Assembly (NCBI GenBank): GCA_019671005.1
Contig: CM033726.1
Span: 23,125,657-23,189,656, forward strand
Reading direction: 5' to 3'
Source of the DNA: Hibiscus mutabilis
Lineage: Eukaryota; Streptophyta; Magnoliopsida; Malvales; Malvaceae
DNA length: 64,000 nt
Shown piece after piece: positions 9,932-22,075 of this stretch. The notes beneath the pieces are model-generated. The model was not told the DNA's origin, did not search any database, and saw nothing but the letters and a program-made list of their open reading frames with translations. A program made the position numbers and the translations under genes. Every line of letters starts with the position of its first letter. The first letter of the stretch is position 1.

Positions 9932-10691
9932 TTAGTCAGAAAGGTTGTCACCTTGAATGATGAGTTTCCTTCGAGCCGTTTGCTTGATTCTTTTTTCGAT
10001 TCGCGGTGGTTGAGTGGGTGTGGTTGGTGGTGCAGCTTGAACCCTTACTTCCGCAACCTCATCGCTTGTTGTATTCTCTTGATCAGCCTCTTCAATGATC
10101 GAATCTTTACGCTTCGTCTTTGGTGGTGTAGCCAGTGGCGATGTCACTTTATCATGTGCAACAATTTCCACGACATCCTCAGTTGTTGAGGCAAGTAGTT
10201 CAGCAAGAACACCGGGAAAGGCACGGTGGTATCACGGTACTTCTACAAAATCAGTTGAGTGGTGGTTGTGTTGTGGTCCTTCATGTACTGCATGAATAGC
10301 AATTGACGAGCCTTTATTTTCTCCAATCGATGGGATAGTGGGCGGAGCATCTCTTTGATTTGATTCATGTTCACCGAGGTAGGTTCGCTTGCCTGGGCAT
10401 TAGGACTTGCCAAGACATTTTTGGTTGCCTGGGCAATTGTCAGAGCATGGGATTTCTTTGGTAGCGTTGGTTCCTCGCGCATGATTCGTAAAGTATGTGT
10501 TAATGGCAGCGACGTCAATAAGAACCACTCTACCTCACACATAAACACAAGGTTTATCCGGATTAGAGATATGAGAAAAAAATTCCCTTACCCATGAGAT
10601 ATCTGTCGGATAGAAATCACCTCTCAATGAGTGGAGACATGAATCGTCAGCAAGAAGACTCGAGTGCTTGGGACGAACTTACTTCGGGCAT
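9932..10691 (-). pseudogene. Athila-2 third ORF (plant transposon protein-like), C-terminal part
   Basis: The frame starts at a plausible Met (10691, MPEVSSSQALESS) after a T/C-rich leader. It then breaks and reappears as a coiled-coil-like stretch (10548-10243, IKEMLRPLSHRLEKIKARQ) and a basic tail rich in Pro/Thr (10171-9932, ending LIIQGDNLSD). The same order of features is seen in the plus-strand element at 62760-63260: a LEK-type helix, then FPGVLAELLAS here against FPDFPAELSAS there, then a Lys/Arg-rich tail. The position after pol fits the extra ORF of Athila elements, often called env-like. No transmembrane segment or signal peptide is visible. It is non-functional because of stops and frame changes. 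Confidence 0.65.
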
Positions 10692-10935
10692 GGTTTTGAG
10701 GTTCTTGTGGGTTCTTGATTGGAAAACTAAGTAAACAAGAAAGGAAAAACTTAAGAGTTCAAGAGGGGAAGGAAGAAAAGAAAGATTGAATAGATGGGTA
10801 AGAAATCGGCTTAAGCTCAACTCCTTTTCTCTTGAAACTCTTATCCTAAAAAATAAAACAAAAGGATAAATATCAAAATAAAATAAATGAAAAACAACGA
10901 TATTAAATAAAAATATAGAGAAAGCTTGAGGAGGG

Positions 10936-11475
10936 TCATTTCTGATATTTCTTATAGTCCATCTGCACCCTCCATCGGGTGACAATATTGCCCAAAAAGA
11001 GTTGGGCCAATGTGCTCACAACTACTCCCCTTTGCGTTACCATGGTGGAGGTGTTTTTCTTTCGTGTTCCCTTGTAGTCCATGCATACCTTACACCATGC
11101 TACTATTCCTGAAGGCATTAATATATCATTAGAAAAAATTATATCAACATCCAACCATTTATTTACCTCATTCTCGTTGACCTCCATCATGGTTGGTTGT
11201 AGCCTTTGTTGTTGTGGCAATTGTTGCTCAAGCCAATTGTTGTGGCAATCATCTACCAAAATTCTATGAATGTAAAAGGAAAAAACAATCTTATGAAAAG
11301 CTCCATGAATCCAACCACCATTTTCTTTAGGCTTCTCAAACATCTCCATTAATAGAGATTTGGATGGCTTCAGATCTACCAGCTTTGATTCCTCAAGACA
11401 TACATGCAATGGATGGGGTGAGTTTATAAATAATTTAAAAGGTTCGACAATCACCTGCTTATAATCTATTAGCAA
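10936..11475 (-). pseudogene. Athila-2 RT N-terminal remnant
   Basis: The frame is open but diverged. It aligns by eye with the start of an Athila RT: HRILVDD, then QRLQPTMMEVNENEVNKWLD (family: RRLNP.MKEVVKKEV.KWLDAG), IIFSNDILMPSG for the IIYPISDS block, and near the end RWRVQMDYKK for GWRVCMDYRK. The first half (LHVCLEESKLVDLKPS) fits the linker before RT. The catalytic palm (FxDD) and everything to the end of pol are missing: the next recognisable sequence is the third ORF. About 180 residues remain of a pol of more than 1,000. Confidence 0.6.
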
Positions 11476-11487
11476 AGTATTGTCAAT

Positions 11488-11712
11488 CTATTGATCTTGC
11501 ATGTGATCGTGCAATTGCCGTGGAAAAGGTGGATGAGAGCAATTTTTTGTAGCATTACTCTTCTCAGCCTTTCGAAATATTGTCGCGGCATTGCTCTGTT
11601 TAGGCTCCTCAATCATTTCTATGGTAATTCGTTGCATAGGCTCATCAAGTGTCGGGCGGTCTTTCTCATTGGCAGGTTCTTGAATTGGAGTTTTTAATTG
11701 ATCCTCACACAT
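11488..11712 (-). pseudogene. Athila-2 gag-pol linker remnant
   Basis: This short acidic and polar frame (starting MCEDQLKTPIQEPANEKDR) lies between the gag and RT pieces. It has no protease motif (DLG/DSG), so the protease domain is deleted or unrecognisable. It is assigned to Athila-2 only from its place and orientation. Confidence 0.4.
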
Positions 11713-11730
11713 CGGGGATCTCTCTTTGTA

Positions 11731-12262
11731 TTACTTTTTCTCATCTTGCCTTAGGATTTCAGTATCCCTAGGAATTGATTGTTGGGGCATGTTATCCATC
11801 GCATATCTGGATCTCCTCAATTGATCTTTTGAATCCCTCAAGGGTGCATCCAACTTAGTTATCCTCGCATCCATGGACTTTGATAGCTCTCGAATCTCTT
11901 CAATTGATCTATCGAGTCTAGCCAAAGAAGCTAGCAACATTTCCTTCAAGGAATTGGAATGCTCTTGAAAAGGACTATACTGCCTTGGCATATCTACTGC
12001 AGCAGCAAAACTGTTATGGTAAAAAAATTGAGCATTTTGATCAAACCATGAAGGATTTTGCTGATGGTTCCATCTAAGGTCCTCCTTGTAGCCATATGCA
12101 CTGGGATTGTGAGGGCAATCTTCAAACACATGATGTTCTCCACAATAAGCGCACGAGTTTTCCACGGTATAGGCTTTTCTCGGTTGGTATAAGTAATCAT
12201 CAATGAGTGTGAGAAACTCTTGATTTGATTGATTCCTATCTTCCATCATCAACTCTCGAATG
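11731..12262 (-). pseudogene. Athila-2 gag, C-terminal part with zinc knuckle
   Basis: The frame reads DAIRELMMEDRNQ, then a zinc-knuckle-like CAYCGEHHVFEDC (about residues 47-59 of the open frame), then NPSAYGYKEDLRW and a segment with repeated Leu/Ile spacing (LARLDRSIEEIRELSKSMD). This is the usual order in Athila-type gag: knuckle, an asparagine/tyrosine-rich spacer, then a coiled coil. The knuckle has three residues between the second Cys and the first His; the second His restores the usual four. The open frame appears to start at 12294, but its first codons (MMSTLMCLY) are translated LTR repeat. The true gag start and capsid are lost. Confidence 0.7.
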
Positions 12263-12361
12263 GCATCATATAGACACATAAGTGTCGACATCATATAGAC
12301 ACATGAGTGTCGATATCATATAGAAACATAAGTGTCGGCATCATATAGACACATAAGTGTC
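12262..12361. repeat. 25 bp tandem repeat, 4 copies, each a hairpin
   Basis: The unit is about CATATAGACACATAAGTGTCGGCAT cut at variable ends. Each contains the inverted repeat GACAC-ATAA-GTGTC. It lies at the junction between the LTR and Athila-2 gag. Confidence 0.75.
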
Positions 12362-12365
12362 GGTA

Positions 12366-12670
12366 AACATATAGATCCGAAGATCGGTATGTAGCTACAC
12401 ACAGTCCCAGACTGTTAGACCTCTAACGGCATACCACTATATTGTAACTCTATAATATAATTTTATGTATAGAGAGAAACTTAAGTATGCAAGGTCGGTA
12501 CTCCTTGAGTACTAGTCACCAAAGTGACAATAACTTGTAGACACATAAAGTGCCGAAAACATATAGACACATAAAGTGCCGCTAAACATATAGATCCGAA
12601 GATCGGTGTGTAGCTACATGCAGTCCCAGACTGCTAGACCTCTAATGGCATGCCACTATACTATAACTCT
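12366..12670. repeat. Direct repeat of a hairpin block, 2 copies
   Basis: Copies at about 12368-12455 and 12588-12675 share TGTAGCTACA-like, CAGTCCCAGACTG and GTTAGACCTCTAAC-like hairpins in the same order, some 220 bases apart. This is the hairpin chain of this LTR subfamily. Confidence 0.75.
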
Positions 12671-12931
12671 CTATCACAAACTTGGGCAATAAATCCATAT
12701 CAATAACTTGTAAATTATCATTTTGTAAATGATTCATATATCACCATTATTCAATAATAACTTGCCATAATAGAACATAATAGGGCAGTTCATACTCTAT
12801 CATATACTAACCTTTTTCCTTTACTTGTAAAACATCATATAACTTATACAAAAACCATGTTATCATTTCAAAAAAAATCAAGTAAATAAAATTCTTAAAA
12901 GTCTACTAAAATACATTTCAAAACATATAAA

Positions 12932-12945
12932 TGCACTCACCTAGG
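12932..12945 (-). promoter_or_regulatory. Candidate 5' splice site (A/C-type LTR)
   Basis: On the minus strand the sequence is GCCTAG/GTGAGTGCA with the cut after 12941. It is the same as in the A and C LTRs (26286/26287, 42715/42714, 49294/49293). Inference only. Confidence 0.4.
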
Positions 12946-14054
12946 CCATTTATTAGCTTGCCTCACTAAGCTCTATTCGATCCTTTCTTTCATAGTACGT
13001 TGAACCCTCTTTTGATTCAAATCAAACCGAAAACTGAGTTTTGGGGCTTGAATAGAGCTTGGAAAAATTTTCTCTTTCTTTCCCTACCTCTCATGTTTTT
13101 GGCTGGAAAAGATGAACTTCATCTTTTCACCATTATTTTACACATATAACTATTAAATGAATATTAAATTTATTTAATAGTGAAATTACAATTTTACCCT
13201 TTTTATCCAATGGTTGAGATTGATTTTATCATCAATCAAGGACCAATATTTAATCTTCTATTTCCTCTTTCCAAAATTGCCCTTATAACTTTCTAAATAT
13301 TTCAAAATTGCCATTGGGGCCAAATGATCAATTTGCCCTCCAACTAGTTTTTATTTTCTAGTTTGCCATTCTTGTAAAAATTCAGCTAAGTCTAGTTGGA
13401 ATCCAACCAACTGTAATAAAATATTCATAAAATAGTATTTTATGACTTTTCCATGGCTTTTGGATAAGCCTCCGAAATTTTAGTTCGATCTTATTTCCCG
13501 ATATTCATAAAATACTTCTAGTGCAATTTTACCTTTATCGAGCTGTCGGATTTATTCCAATCATTCTATATTTCCATATTCGGGAAATCCACAATATTAT
13601 CTCATAAAATTTTCTTTTCCTAATATCTTAGACTGAATTTTCTTAACTCATTCTATTTTCCTGATACTTGTTGACAATCTTCATAAAATAAAATTTCTCT
13701 TAGAATTCCTTTATCAATAATCCATACGAATATTCTCTACTCTTACTGATTCCAAAATATCGATGAAAAACACTTTTATGGGACCTTCCCGGAGGTCACC
13801 CATCCTAATATTACCCTAGCCTGAGCACGCTTAACAATTTTATTCGATCCAAATTCGGTACCTTTTACTACATCTTAATTCTTAAAACCAATATCAAGGT
13901 ACTTATTTCGATCCGATTCACTCTTGTACTGAATAAAATTACTTATTGGGGAAATTTACACTTTAGTCTCCAAACTTTTCCAAAGTTTATACTTTAACCC
14001 CAAAACTTTCAAAATTTACATTTTGGTCACTAGCAAAAAATTTGGGATATTACA

Positions 14055-16385
14055 TGATTAATTATTATTACCATTATCAAGACCCAAAATACTATTAAGT
14101 ATTATTGTTTATTGCATTCATTTTCGTTTTGATGGTATGGGTATTAAATATTATTATTATTATTAATTGTTATTAATAATATTATTATCTTATTATTATA
14201 ATTATTATCAGTAGTATTATTAAACATAAATAAAATAAAGACCAAGTCTTATTTTAACAGTACTATTATTATTTACATATTAACCCAATAGGGCTCGGTG
14301 TCTAAAAACCCTAATTACATGAAGTCAGAAACTCTATCTCTTTGTTCTTGCGCAACCAACCCAGAACCGTCGGATTGAAAAGATCGTGTGGCCCAGATCG
14401 AGCCGAGGTGGTCCTTTCAGCTCACCACGTAGGCTTCACGCGCCAGCCAAATGAGTCGTTTGGTTCTCCAGTAGCCCACCACTCGCGCATGTGCTACAGG
14501 CCTGCCTCTTTACTTCCCGCGTGGCCAGAGTGCACATGGTGACCGTCCAAGTTTGCAACACTCCAACGGCCACGATGGAGAACGATCACCAGTGGTCATC
14601 TCCTCCGACCATGGTACATACAAGGCAACAAAAGACACAGATGTCAGTTGATTCCCAACCAGAATTTCAGAGACAAAAACAAAAACAAATAAACATCATA
14701 GAAAGGTCAGAGCCGACATGCACGGATCCTAACATGAATCCGGCCAAAAAGTTTTTAGAACAATTTCATTTTTTATTTCATACATGTAACAATCGGCTAT
14801 AAAGTTGAACCCAAAAGAGACATGTAAACCCTATGGGGAATATCTCAGAGAAATACAAAAATCATCACTTTGAAGGTATTTTTCCTCTCATCAGTGCATG
14901 CATGATAAAAAGGGGAGGGAAAACATAATAGGTCTTTCTTTACTTTCAAAGTCATGGCCTTTGTCCGTTGATGCTTTTTTCGGTGATAATACCACGGTCT
15001 TCTTGATCGGTAATGGTGAATCAGAAGAGGCTTTAGTCTCAAAAGTTTTTTAGGGTTTGTTTTTTTTTCAAATCTGAAACTTTAATTTTTAAAATTGGAA
15101 AAGTGGTTCAGTTTTTAGGTTTTTTAAGAAAATAATGGAAAATAAAAGGTTTTACGCTTTTTTAGGTTTTCGCCCTGGTTCACGATGGCTGGCACGGCAA
15201 CTCATGGCAGAAAATGTGGCCAACTTTGGGGTTGAGGGGAGAGTTCAGAGCGTTTTAAAAAAAATAGTTTTGATAAACGAAGAAAAGAGGGTCGAGTTAA
15301 AAAATTTTGGTTTATATATTTCATCCTTATCAAAGAAATGGTTTTATCTCAAAATAAACCCCTCTGCTCATTTTTATTTCTGTCGTAAGGACTTCCGCAT
15401 TTTGAAATATCCTCCACGATCCCTCAAAGTTTTCGAAAGCCCTCAATTTAGTCCTTAAATCTGATCAGATTACATTTTCAAATTGGTTTTATTACTATTT
15501 GATACCTTCGCATATCCAAACTGACTTTTTAACCATTCTGCTTTTGTAAATTTGGCTCGTGGTGCCCGAAGGTCTTAAAAGTTTATTTGGTCCCCATTTT
15601 CGTTTCTATCGGTTTTTAACGGGAAAATACCATTCTTAATCCCCAAAATTTTTTTCCTTTTAATTTAACCCTTCCCAGCGGTGTATTTTCCCCTTTACCC
15701 TCTTTCATTTATTTAGCTTTCATTTTGGTCCTTTGCATGGTATGTTTAAATTTTATTTTTTATTTTTTATTAGTTTGTTCATATTTACGTGTTTGTACAA
15801 TTTATCTAGATGTTTGTTTTGATCTCTTTAAGTGAATATGTTTGTATATACATGTTTGTGTTATACATTTTTTAAAAAATGAAAATATATTATTATTATA
15901 TATGTTTTAAACAGCGTTATGTTTATATATATATATATGACTACTGTTATTTGCCTTTTATATACTATAAAGTTTTGCATATTGGTTTTTCTTAATATAT
16001 GTTTGTTCTTTTGCGGTCTACTTAGGCGATCCTTTTTATGTCCGTATCTTCTGTTGTTTAGGATTGCATTCGACATATTAAACTGTCTATGTGGTGCCCT
16101 TTTATTCGAGAGTAAGCGTTGCTAGTACCAAACGCAGTGGTGGTAGCTTTTCGGTTTATTCTTAAATAACAGCGCCTTTAAAATTTACTCGCATGTATAA
16201 CCGAATTTTGATTTAAATGTAACTTTATCTTGGAAAATTCAGTATTAAAAAGCGGTAATTCTTTTTGGTACCAATTTTGGACGGAGTGGGGGTGCTAATC
16301 CTTCCCCATCCATAATGGACTCCCGTACCTATTTTATCTCTGGTTTCATTTTCGGAGTCCGGTCTACCCCTTTTAAAATGACCGA
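14055..16385 (+). mobile_element. Tat/Ogre-like 5' LTR
   Basis: The stretch starts TGATTAATTATT right at the end of the neighbouring LTR. It ends with the block GTGCTAATCCTTCCCC..GACTCCCG..ACCGA followed by TGGCGACTCC, a combination I know from the end of Tat/Ogre LTRs and their primer site. Length is about 2.3 kb. A gag fragment of the same lineage and strand lies at 27996, just beyond the inserted A-II element, which supports the assignment. Small open frames inside (14342-14802, 15135-15458) have no homology I recognise. An ATT-rich stretch lies at about 14150-14230. Confidence 0.65.
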
Positions 16386-16395
16386 TGGCGACTCC
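16386..16395 (+). other. Primer binding site, Tat/Ogre type
   Basis: TGGCGACTCC is the start of the primer site usual for Tat/Ogre elements. The site is cut short: from 16396 the sequence is family A LTR. Confidence 0.6.
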
Positions 16396-17082
16396 ATCAT
16401 TTTGTAATAGTAAAATTCTATCTTAGACTGAAAAAATATGATGTCTTTATATGATACATATTGTTTTATCTCGTGTTTTAATAGATGAATTTATTTGCCT
16501 CACTAAGTTCATACTTAGCGTGTGTTTATTTCACACGTAGATTATCCAAGTAGAATGGCAAGAAGGAGTTATTAATCTGAAAAATCAAGTTACATTAGTA
16601 ATCACGGTATGTACATCTTAAGTTGTAAGTTTGATGTCTAGTGGGCATGTACATGTATGTATGTAAGTTTAATGGTATAAACTGTTTTGTAAGCTTAAGT
16701 TTATTATGTGCTTATGCAGTATTACGAATGTATGAATTTAGAAAATGGTTTGCTACAAGTAGTTATATTTTCTCGCTATAGTTAAGTATAGTTTAACCCT
16801 AATTGCGTAGTAATTTTAAAATCAAGAAAGGGTCCAGGCAGGGAACATAGTTTTCACCCTGAATTATATTTTTATTTCAATAACGCATTTATAAATTTTA
16901 TAATACAATTTAGGGTCAAAACTAGCTGATATAGACTGGCGTAGTTTTTAATTCAAAACCAAAAAAGGGTTAAACTACAAGATAAAGTTTGATAAAAAAA
17001 TATTTCAAGTCAAGTTTTCTTAACAAATCTGTAACATCTTTAGTGTACATTCGGTCTACGAGTATACGTTAAGGGTGTTACA
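16396..17082 (+). mobile_element. A-II 5' LTR, 3' end only
   Basis: The first bases (TAATAGTAAAATTCTATCTT) match 27366-27385 in the 3' LTR of the same element with one mismatch, and similarity continues to the end GGGTGTTACA. About 3.2 kb of the LTR, including the hairpins and minisatellite, is missing. A deletion therefore removed the upstream LTR together with part of the Tat element it sits in. The acceptor-like CACACGTAG ends at 16540. Confidence 0.85.
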
Positions 17083-17087
17083 TTTAT

Positions 17088-17100
17088 TGGTATCAGAGCT
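17088..17100 (+). other. Primer binding site (iMet type), A-II
   Basis: TGGTATCAGAGCT begins 6 bases after the LTR end. It is better preserved than in A-I. Confidence 0.9.
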
Positions 17101-17379
17101 ATAAATTTAGCCGATCCTGGAGGCTAAATCGAGTTTAATGTGATTTAATGTTAAGTACATGCCCCTAGGATGTCATGTTACTGATGTACTACTGTGTAAC
17201 TTGATTATGCTCCCCAATAACATGAATAAGTTTCAGTAGAAATAGATGATGTTAAGTACTGATGGACTGCGTTAAATGTTTAATTATGGGAATCAAGAGG
17301 AGGAAGAAGAATGTTTAAAGCTAAGTATGTTGGCAACTAGTTAAAAGAGAAATGTTGCAGCAGTCCTATGTTCGAAACC

Positions 17380-17545
17380 AGGTACTCGTACTGTCTATGA
17401 GTACGAGTTAGATTTTAATAGACTGAGTCGGTACACAGCTAAATTGATGCGGGCCGAAAAGTCTCGATGTGAATGGTTTATAGAGAAGCTTCGTCCAAGG
17501 CCCAAGGAGATTCTATTGGGCATGAACTCATCAAATTTCTAAGAG
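17380..17545 (+). pseudogene. Gag remnant, A-II
   Basis: The frame reads TVYEYELDFNRLSRYTAK, then RFYWA-like sequence, and passes straight into the protease region through AMERTC-like codons. It is the same short piece, with the same upstream and downstream joints, as in A-I (3295-3440). Confidence 0.7.
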
Positions 17546-17589
17546 ACTGTGAATAAAGGAAAGACTATGGAAAGAACCTGTGCTTATTT

Positions 17590-19109
17590 TATATGATTCG
17601 GGTTCGATTAATATATATATATATATATATATTGGTACTAAGATAGTAGCCTAAAGAAAGATTTCTATGGAGAATATATCTAGTAATATGATTATCAGTA
17701 ATCCTCTTGGACATAGTGCACAAGTAACTAGAATATGCAAGAATGGTTTATTAGAAATTCAAGGAATTAAGTTCCCGGCTTATTTAATGGAACTTCCATT
17801 CCTTGAAATTGAAGTCATTGTTGGAATGGATTCGCTATCTGCATATGATGCATATGTAAAATGTAAGAAGAAAAGGTTCGTACTTCAAGAACCTGATGGT
17901 TCTGGAGTAATTATTGTAGAGAAAGAACTGACTGTTTAGAGTCAGTAATTTCTGCAACAACAGCTCAAAGGCTATTATGCAATGGATGTGAAGCATGTTT
18001 AATTTATGTGTTGGATACTCAAAAGTCACCTAAAATTATGGAAGACATCATGACTGTAAAGAAATTTCCTTATATAATTTTGGATAAGTTACCATGGTTA
18101 CCTCCGGAAAAGGAAATATAGTTTGGGATTGATGTCTATCCTGGAACTGGGCCGGTATGAATGGTACTACATAGGATGGCACCAATTGAGTTAAGGGAAC
18201 TAAAAGCTCAATTACAAGAATTGCTAGACATGGGTTACATTTGACCAAGTGAATTACCATAGGGTGCTCTGGTATCAATTGTAAAGAAAAAAGATGGTTC
18301 CCTATGATTATGTATAGATTACCGGCAGTTGAATAAAGTAACCATTAAGAACAAGTATTCCCTACCAAGAATTGAGGATCTATTTGATCAGCTTAGAAGT
18401 GTAATAATGTTTTTAAAGATAGATCTTCGATCAGGGTTATTATCAGCTCAAGGTTAAAGAAGAAGATGTACCAAAGACAACATTCAGAACTCGTTATTGG
18501 ACATTACGAGTTTCTAGTAATGCCGTTTGGATAATACACCTTATGTATTCATGGATTTGATGAATAGGGTATTCCAACCCTATCTGGATTGTTGTGAACT
18601 TCATAGATGATAATTTGGTTTATTCGAAGACCGAAGCTGAGTATGATTACCATCTTCGTGCGGTACTGCAAATCTGAAGAGATAAGTAACTTTATGCCAA
18701 GTTTTCTAAATGTGAGTTCTAGTTGTCAGGAAAGTTTTGAAAGATTAAAGAAAGTTCAGATTGAAGCACCAGTTCTAATTCAATCAGAACCAGGAAAAGA
18801 ATATATTTTGCACGATGATGTATCTCATTGCGGGTTAGGTTGCGTGTTAACGCAAGAAGGTCGAGTAGTAGCCTGTGCATCAAGGCAGCTCAAAACTCAT
18901 GAAAGGAACTATTCAACACATGACTTGGAAATGGCAGCTATGATTTGCTTTGAAAATCTGGTGATATTATTTATATGGTAAAAAGTGTCATATTTACACG
19001 GGTCATGAAAGTTTAAGTATCTGATGACACAAAAAGATGTGAATCTGCAACAACGAAGATGGGTTAAATTTTAAAGGGATTATGATATGGTTATTGATTA
19101 TCATCCTAG
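17590..19109 (+). pseudogene. Protease-RT-RNase H region, A-II (5' part)
   Basis: The order is that of Tekay/del pol. The protease active site DSGS is at about 17596. The protease C-terminus (VGMDSLSAYDAYVKC) is at about 17821-17865. The RT start (VSIVKKKDGSL, CIDYRQLNKVTIKNKYSLP) is at about 18269-18368, and KIDLRSGYYQ with one frame shift near 18436. A degraded palm near 18595 reads VNFIDDNLVYSKT, keeping the DD pair. LYAKFSKCEF (about 18690-18718) is then fused directly to the RNase H start, dropping about 80 residues. RNase H follows (VACASRQLKTHERNY.THDLEMAA, 18868-18944) until the B solo LTR at 19110. Many stops and at least three frame changes. Confidence 0.85.
17610..17632. repeat. 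AT dinucleotide microsatellite
   Basis: About 11 AT units lie inside the protease of A-II, replacing a short tract at the same place in A-I (3520-3532). It shifts the reading frame right after DSGS. Confidence 0.95.
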
Positions 19110-20589
19110 TGTAACGCCCTAATTTTAGGGATTAGCGGTTTTGTGGTTTATTAGACGGTCTGGTGGATTGAAGTAGAGATTCGAGTCGTTTTGGGATCTA
19201 ATATTTTTGGTGTTAGAAAATTATGGAAAAGTGCTCAAAAATCATTATTAATTATGTATTTAATAATGGTGGAATCAATTTTGAAAAATGAATTTTGGAA
19301 GATGGACATTTTGGTTAGTGACCAAAATAAAAGTTTTGAAAATTGTGATTTTCTAGTGACTAAAATGAAAAGGGTCAAATACTTAGAATCTTTAAGAAGC
19401 TATTTTACCAATTGGTTTCTGATGATTTCTCCCTTAATTTAACTGATTTTAACATGTGTTTCAATTAGTAATTAACGAGGATTTTGTTAAAAAGTAAGTT
19501 ATCTTTTCTAAAACAAAAATCACATCATTTTCTCTCAAATTTTTCTCTCCATTTTCTCCTCAGCCAAACACCCACGTTTTCATCAAATTTCCAGAGGTGA
19601 GGTGGTTTCTAACTTGATTTTATTGTTTCAAATTGTTTTTATAAAGATTGTTTACACAAAATCTAACAATAATCTTGTGTTTTCTTAGTTTTTCACAAAT
19701 CAATCGGGGGAGAAACTTCACAATAGGGGTAAGGTCCGAGATCTCCTCTATTGTATGGTTCTTTACTGAAATTCCCAAGCATTTGATCCTTGTTTTTGTG
19801 TTTCTAATTTGATTTTGATGATTTTCCAATGTTTAATTGAGTTATTTGGGGGAAATGAGTTAATTCACGGATTGGACCTAATTTCCAGTAATTAAGGATG
19901 CTTTGATTTATATTTTGGATGTTTAATAATGTTGATAAGTGATTTTTATCAATGGAATCCTGAAACTTAAGAATCTCTATTTTTTAGGTTGTTAGTTTTG
20001 AGGTTTTGTGGTGTTTCTTTGGTTGTATGGTTGATAGAGGTGGTAGGTTGTTTTGGATATGTGTTTAGATGTGTTCTGGTGTTAAAAGTGATGTTAGATT
20101 GATAGATGTTGGTTGGGTTGCGAATCGAAGTGTTTTGGTTATGTTTTCAATTGTTATGGAGGGATAATTGTGAATGTGTTGTGGAAATCCGAGAAGGATT
20201 GTAGTTGTTGTGTTTAGAATGCATTATGATGCATTAATCCTCTGCTGTTTAGTGGTAAAAACATGGGAGGTTGATCCGGAAGTGATTGGTGAGGCATTGG
20301 AGGTTTTGGATACTTGATTTTGCATCGACGAATCAAGGTTTTGCGTATCGGTGAGTGAAAACATGGTTTAAAGCGTTTTGATGTTATGAGAATAGAGTTT
20401 TGGGAGTTGAGGTAGATCTTGAAACACTTACCTAGACTCGGAAGTAAGTATAAAGTCGTTTTCTCTCTGTCGTGCTAGTTTGAAATGGTTTTATGCACTT
20501 GTTTTGATTTACATGTCACCTACTGCTAAGCATGTTTTAAAGTATACAATATACTATTTTTAAGCATGTTTTGCTGAAGGATGCACATG

Positions 20590-21422
20590 GTAAGTGATCC
20601 TTGTAAGTATGGTTTATACTTGTCGTTTAAAGCATGGTTGTTGCTTTGGATAAATGGCTTGGTTTAATGATTGTTTAAAACAGTGAGGTAATGTTAAATA
20701 GTTAATTATATTGGCAAGTGATGTGGTTTTAAAATTGTTATTGGATATAGTTGGCCGGCCATAGGATTGAGTGCACTGTAAATAAGTCGCCTTGGATGTT
20801 GAGAGGTTTATACGGCGTACCGAATACTCCATCCAAGTACCCTAACGGTAGAGGCGTTAAACAATATCGAATACTCCTGTTAGTGGGTTAAGCATCCAAA
20901 CGATGATAAGGATTGGTGTCCCTGTGGGTTGAAAGTGTACTCGGTTGATATTGTACCCGGTTGTTAGTGTACCGCGATTGTGGTTGTATCGCTATTTCGC
21001 TTGCGATGGATTGAAGTGTTGGGTTAACACTTGTTGAATCCATGTATCCGATGAACTCTTTTGTTATTGAACTTGTCTATTGATCACTTGTAAGCCAATA
21101 TAATTGTTAATGTACCATTGAAATGTTTTTGTTGTATAATGTGATTTATACATGTTTCTCCTTAAGCTTTGTATTTGGTAGTAATGCATGGGAAGGCTTA
21201 AGTGGAGGGTTAGCAATGTAACTTGCTGTTGATTAATGATACATGTAGCATATGGTTTAATATGCTAGTTTAAATGATGTAAATTGCATGTTTAAAAAGG
21301 GGCAAGATGATGTTTTAAAGGATGATGTTTAGTAAATGGTTTTATGTGCATTGATGGTGTTTATTTTTGAGCATTCCTCACTAAGCCTTGTGTGTTTACG
21401 CTCTCATTGTCCATCAATGCAG
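20590..21422 (+). promoter_or_regulatory. Candidate LTR intron, family B
   Basis: The donor-like site is ATG/GTAAGTGATCC at 20589/20590. The acceptor follows CCTCACTAAG and a pyrimidine-rich stretch (CTCTCATTGTCCATCAATGCAG/AT) ending at 21422. The acceptor side is conserved in several B copies (about 207; 44722). The donor is visible also near 6248 (minus) but not clearly in all copies. This is weaker than in A and C and is inference only. Confidence 0.3.
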
Positions 21423-21737
21423 ATAATTGAGGTCTTGGAAAGCAGCAAGAAGCAAGGGGATCTTGGCAAGACTTGTTTCTAAAGTATGTTAGAGACTAGA
21501 CTATAATGAATAAGGATTGTTTTTGGTGCTGGTTTATCTTTTGATATGTTGGTTGGATGCATATTAGGAAGCATGCTTATAGATTTCCTTTTTGATGCAT
21601 GAATCCTTGTTGTGTTGTTAGAATTGTGATGCTAGTTGGTATGAGATATGTTTGGCATGTTGGTATTGTGTTTAAAGCATGTTGGAGTGGTTTGAGTTTG
21701 CTTTTGGGATGAAAAATCAGCCAAATGTGACATTACA

Positions 21738-22075
21738 GGCCCAGGCATACCGATACGCGGGGGACTGTATCGGTACAACTAGGCAATTTTAGGCTTGTGG
21801 GATTGGTACAGGTCTTGTGCGTTTTGATACGCCTAGGCAAATTTGACCAAGCGTACCGATACGAGGACGGGCGTTTCGATACGAGTTTTAGCCTCTGGAA
21901 TTCACTTTTTCAACTCCAATCCCGCGTATCAAAACACCTGAGAGTCTGTATCGATACGGTTAAAAATATTTCAAAAGTTAGGTAATTCAGTTAGGCGTAT
22001 CAATACGGTGGGGTGGTGTACAGAAACAGGGTGTTTCAAATTGTATCGTATGGGCTTACCCATATCGATACGGAT
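21738..22075. repeat. GTATCGATAC-type palindrome cluster in B solo LTR
   Basis: About twelve full or decayed copies, for example ACCGATACG (near 21750), GTATCGGTAC (21769-21778), CGTACCGATACG (near 21852) and CTGTATCGATACGG (near 21947). The cluster lies in the last fifth of the LTR, downstream of the acceptor-like site. Confidence 0.85.

Larger units (their letters stand above)
12262..14054 (-). mobile_element. A/C-type LTR, truncated, reverse orientation
   Basis: On the minus strand it starts TGTAATATCCC at 14054 and follows the A LTR opening (..GTGACCAAAATGTAAA..TTTGAAAG). It continues through the CTTAGTGAGGC motif and the donor-like CTAG/GTGAGTGCA (12945-12932), then into a chain of hairpins. 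It stops at about 12262 where Athila-2 gag begins, so the acceptor side, LTR end and primer site are missing. It is related to, but distinct from, the A and C copies elsewhere; its hairpins have different sequences. Confidence 0.75.

Noticed and set aside
14342..14802. Possible host gene in the GC-richer stretch with frames of 66 and 103 codons
   Set aside because: No recognisable domain, the frames overlap in different phases, and the stretch lies in a Tat/Ogre-like LTR.
15135..15458. 107-codon open frame, plus strand
   Set aside because: Basic, low-complexity sequence inside the same LTR, with no family resemblance.
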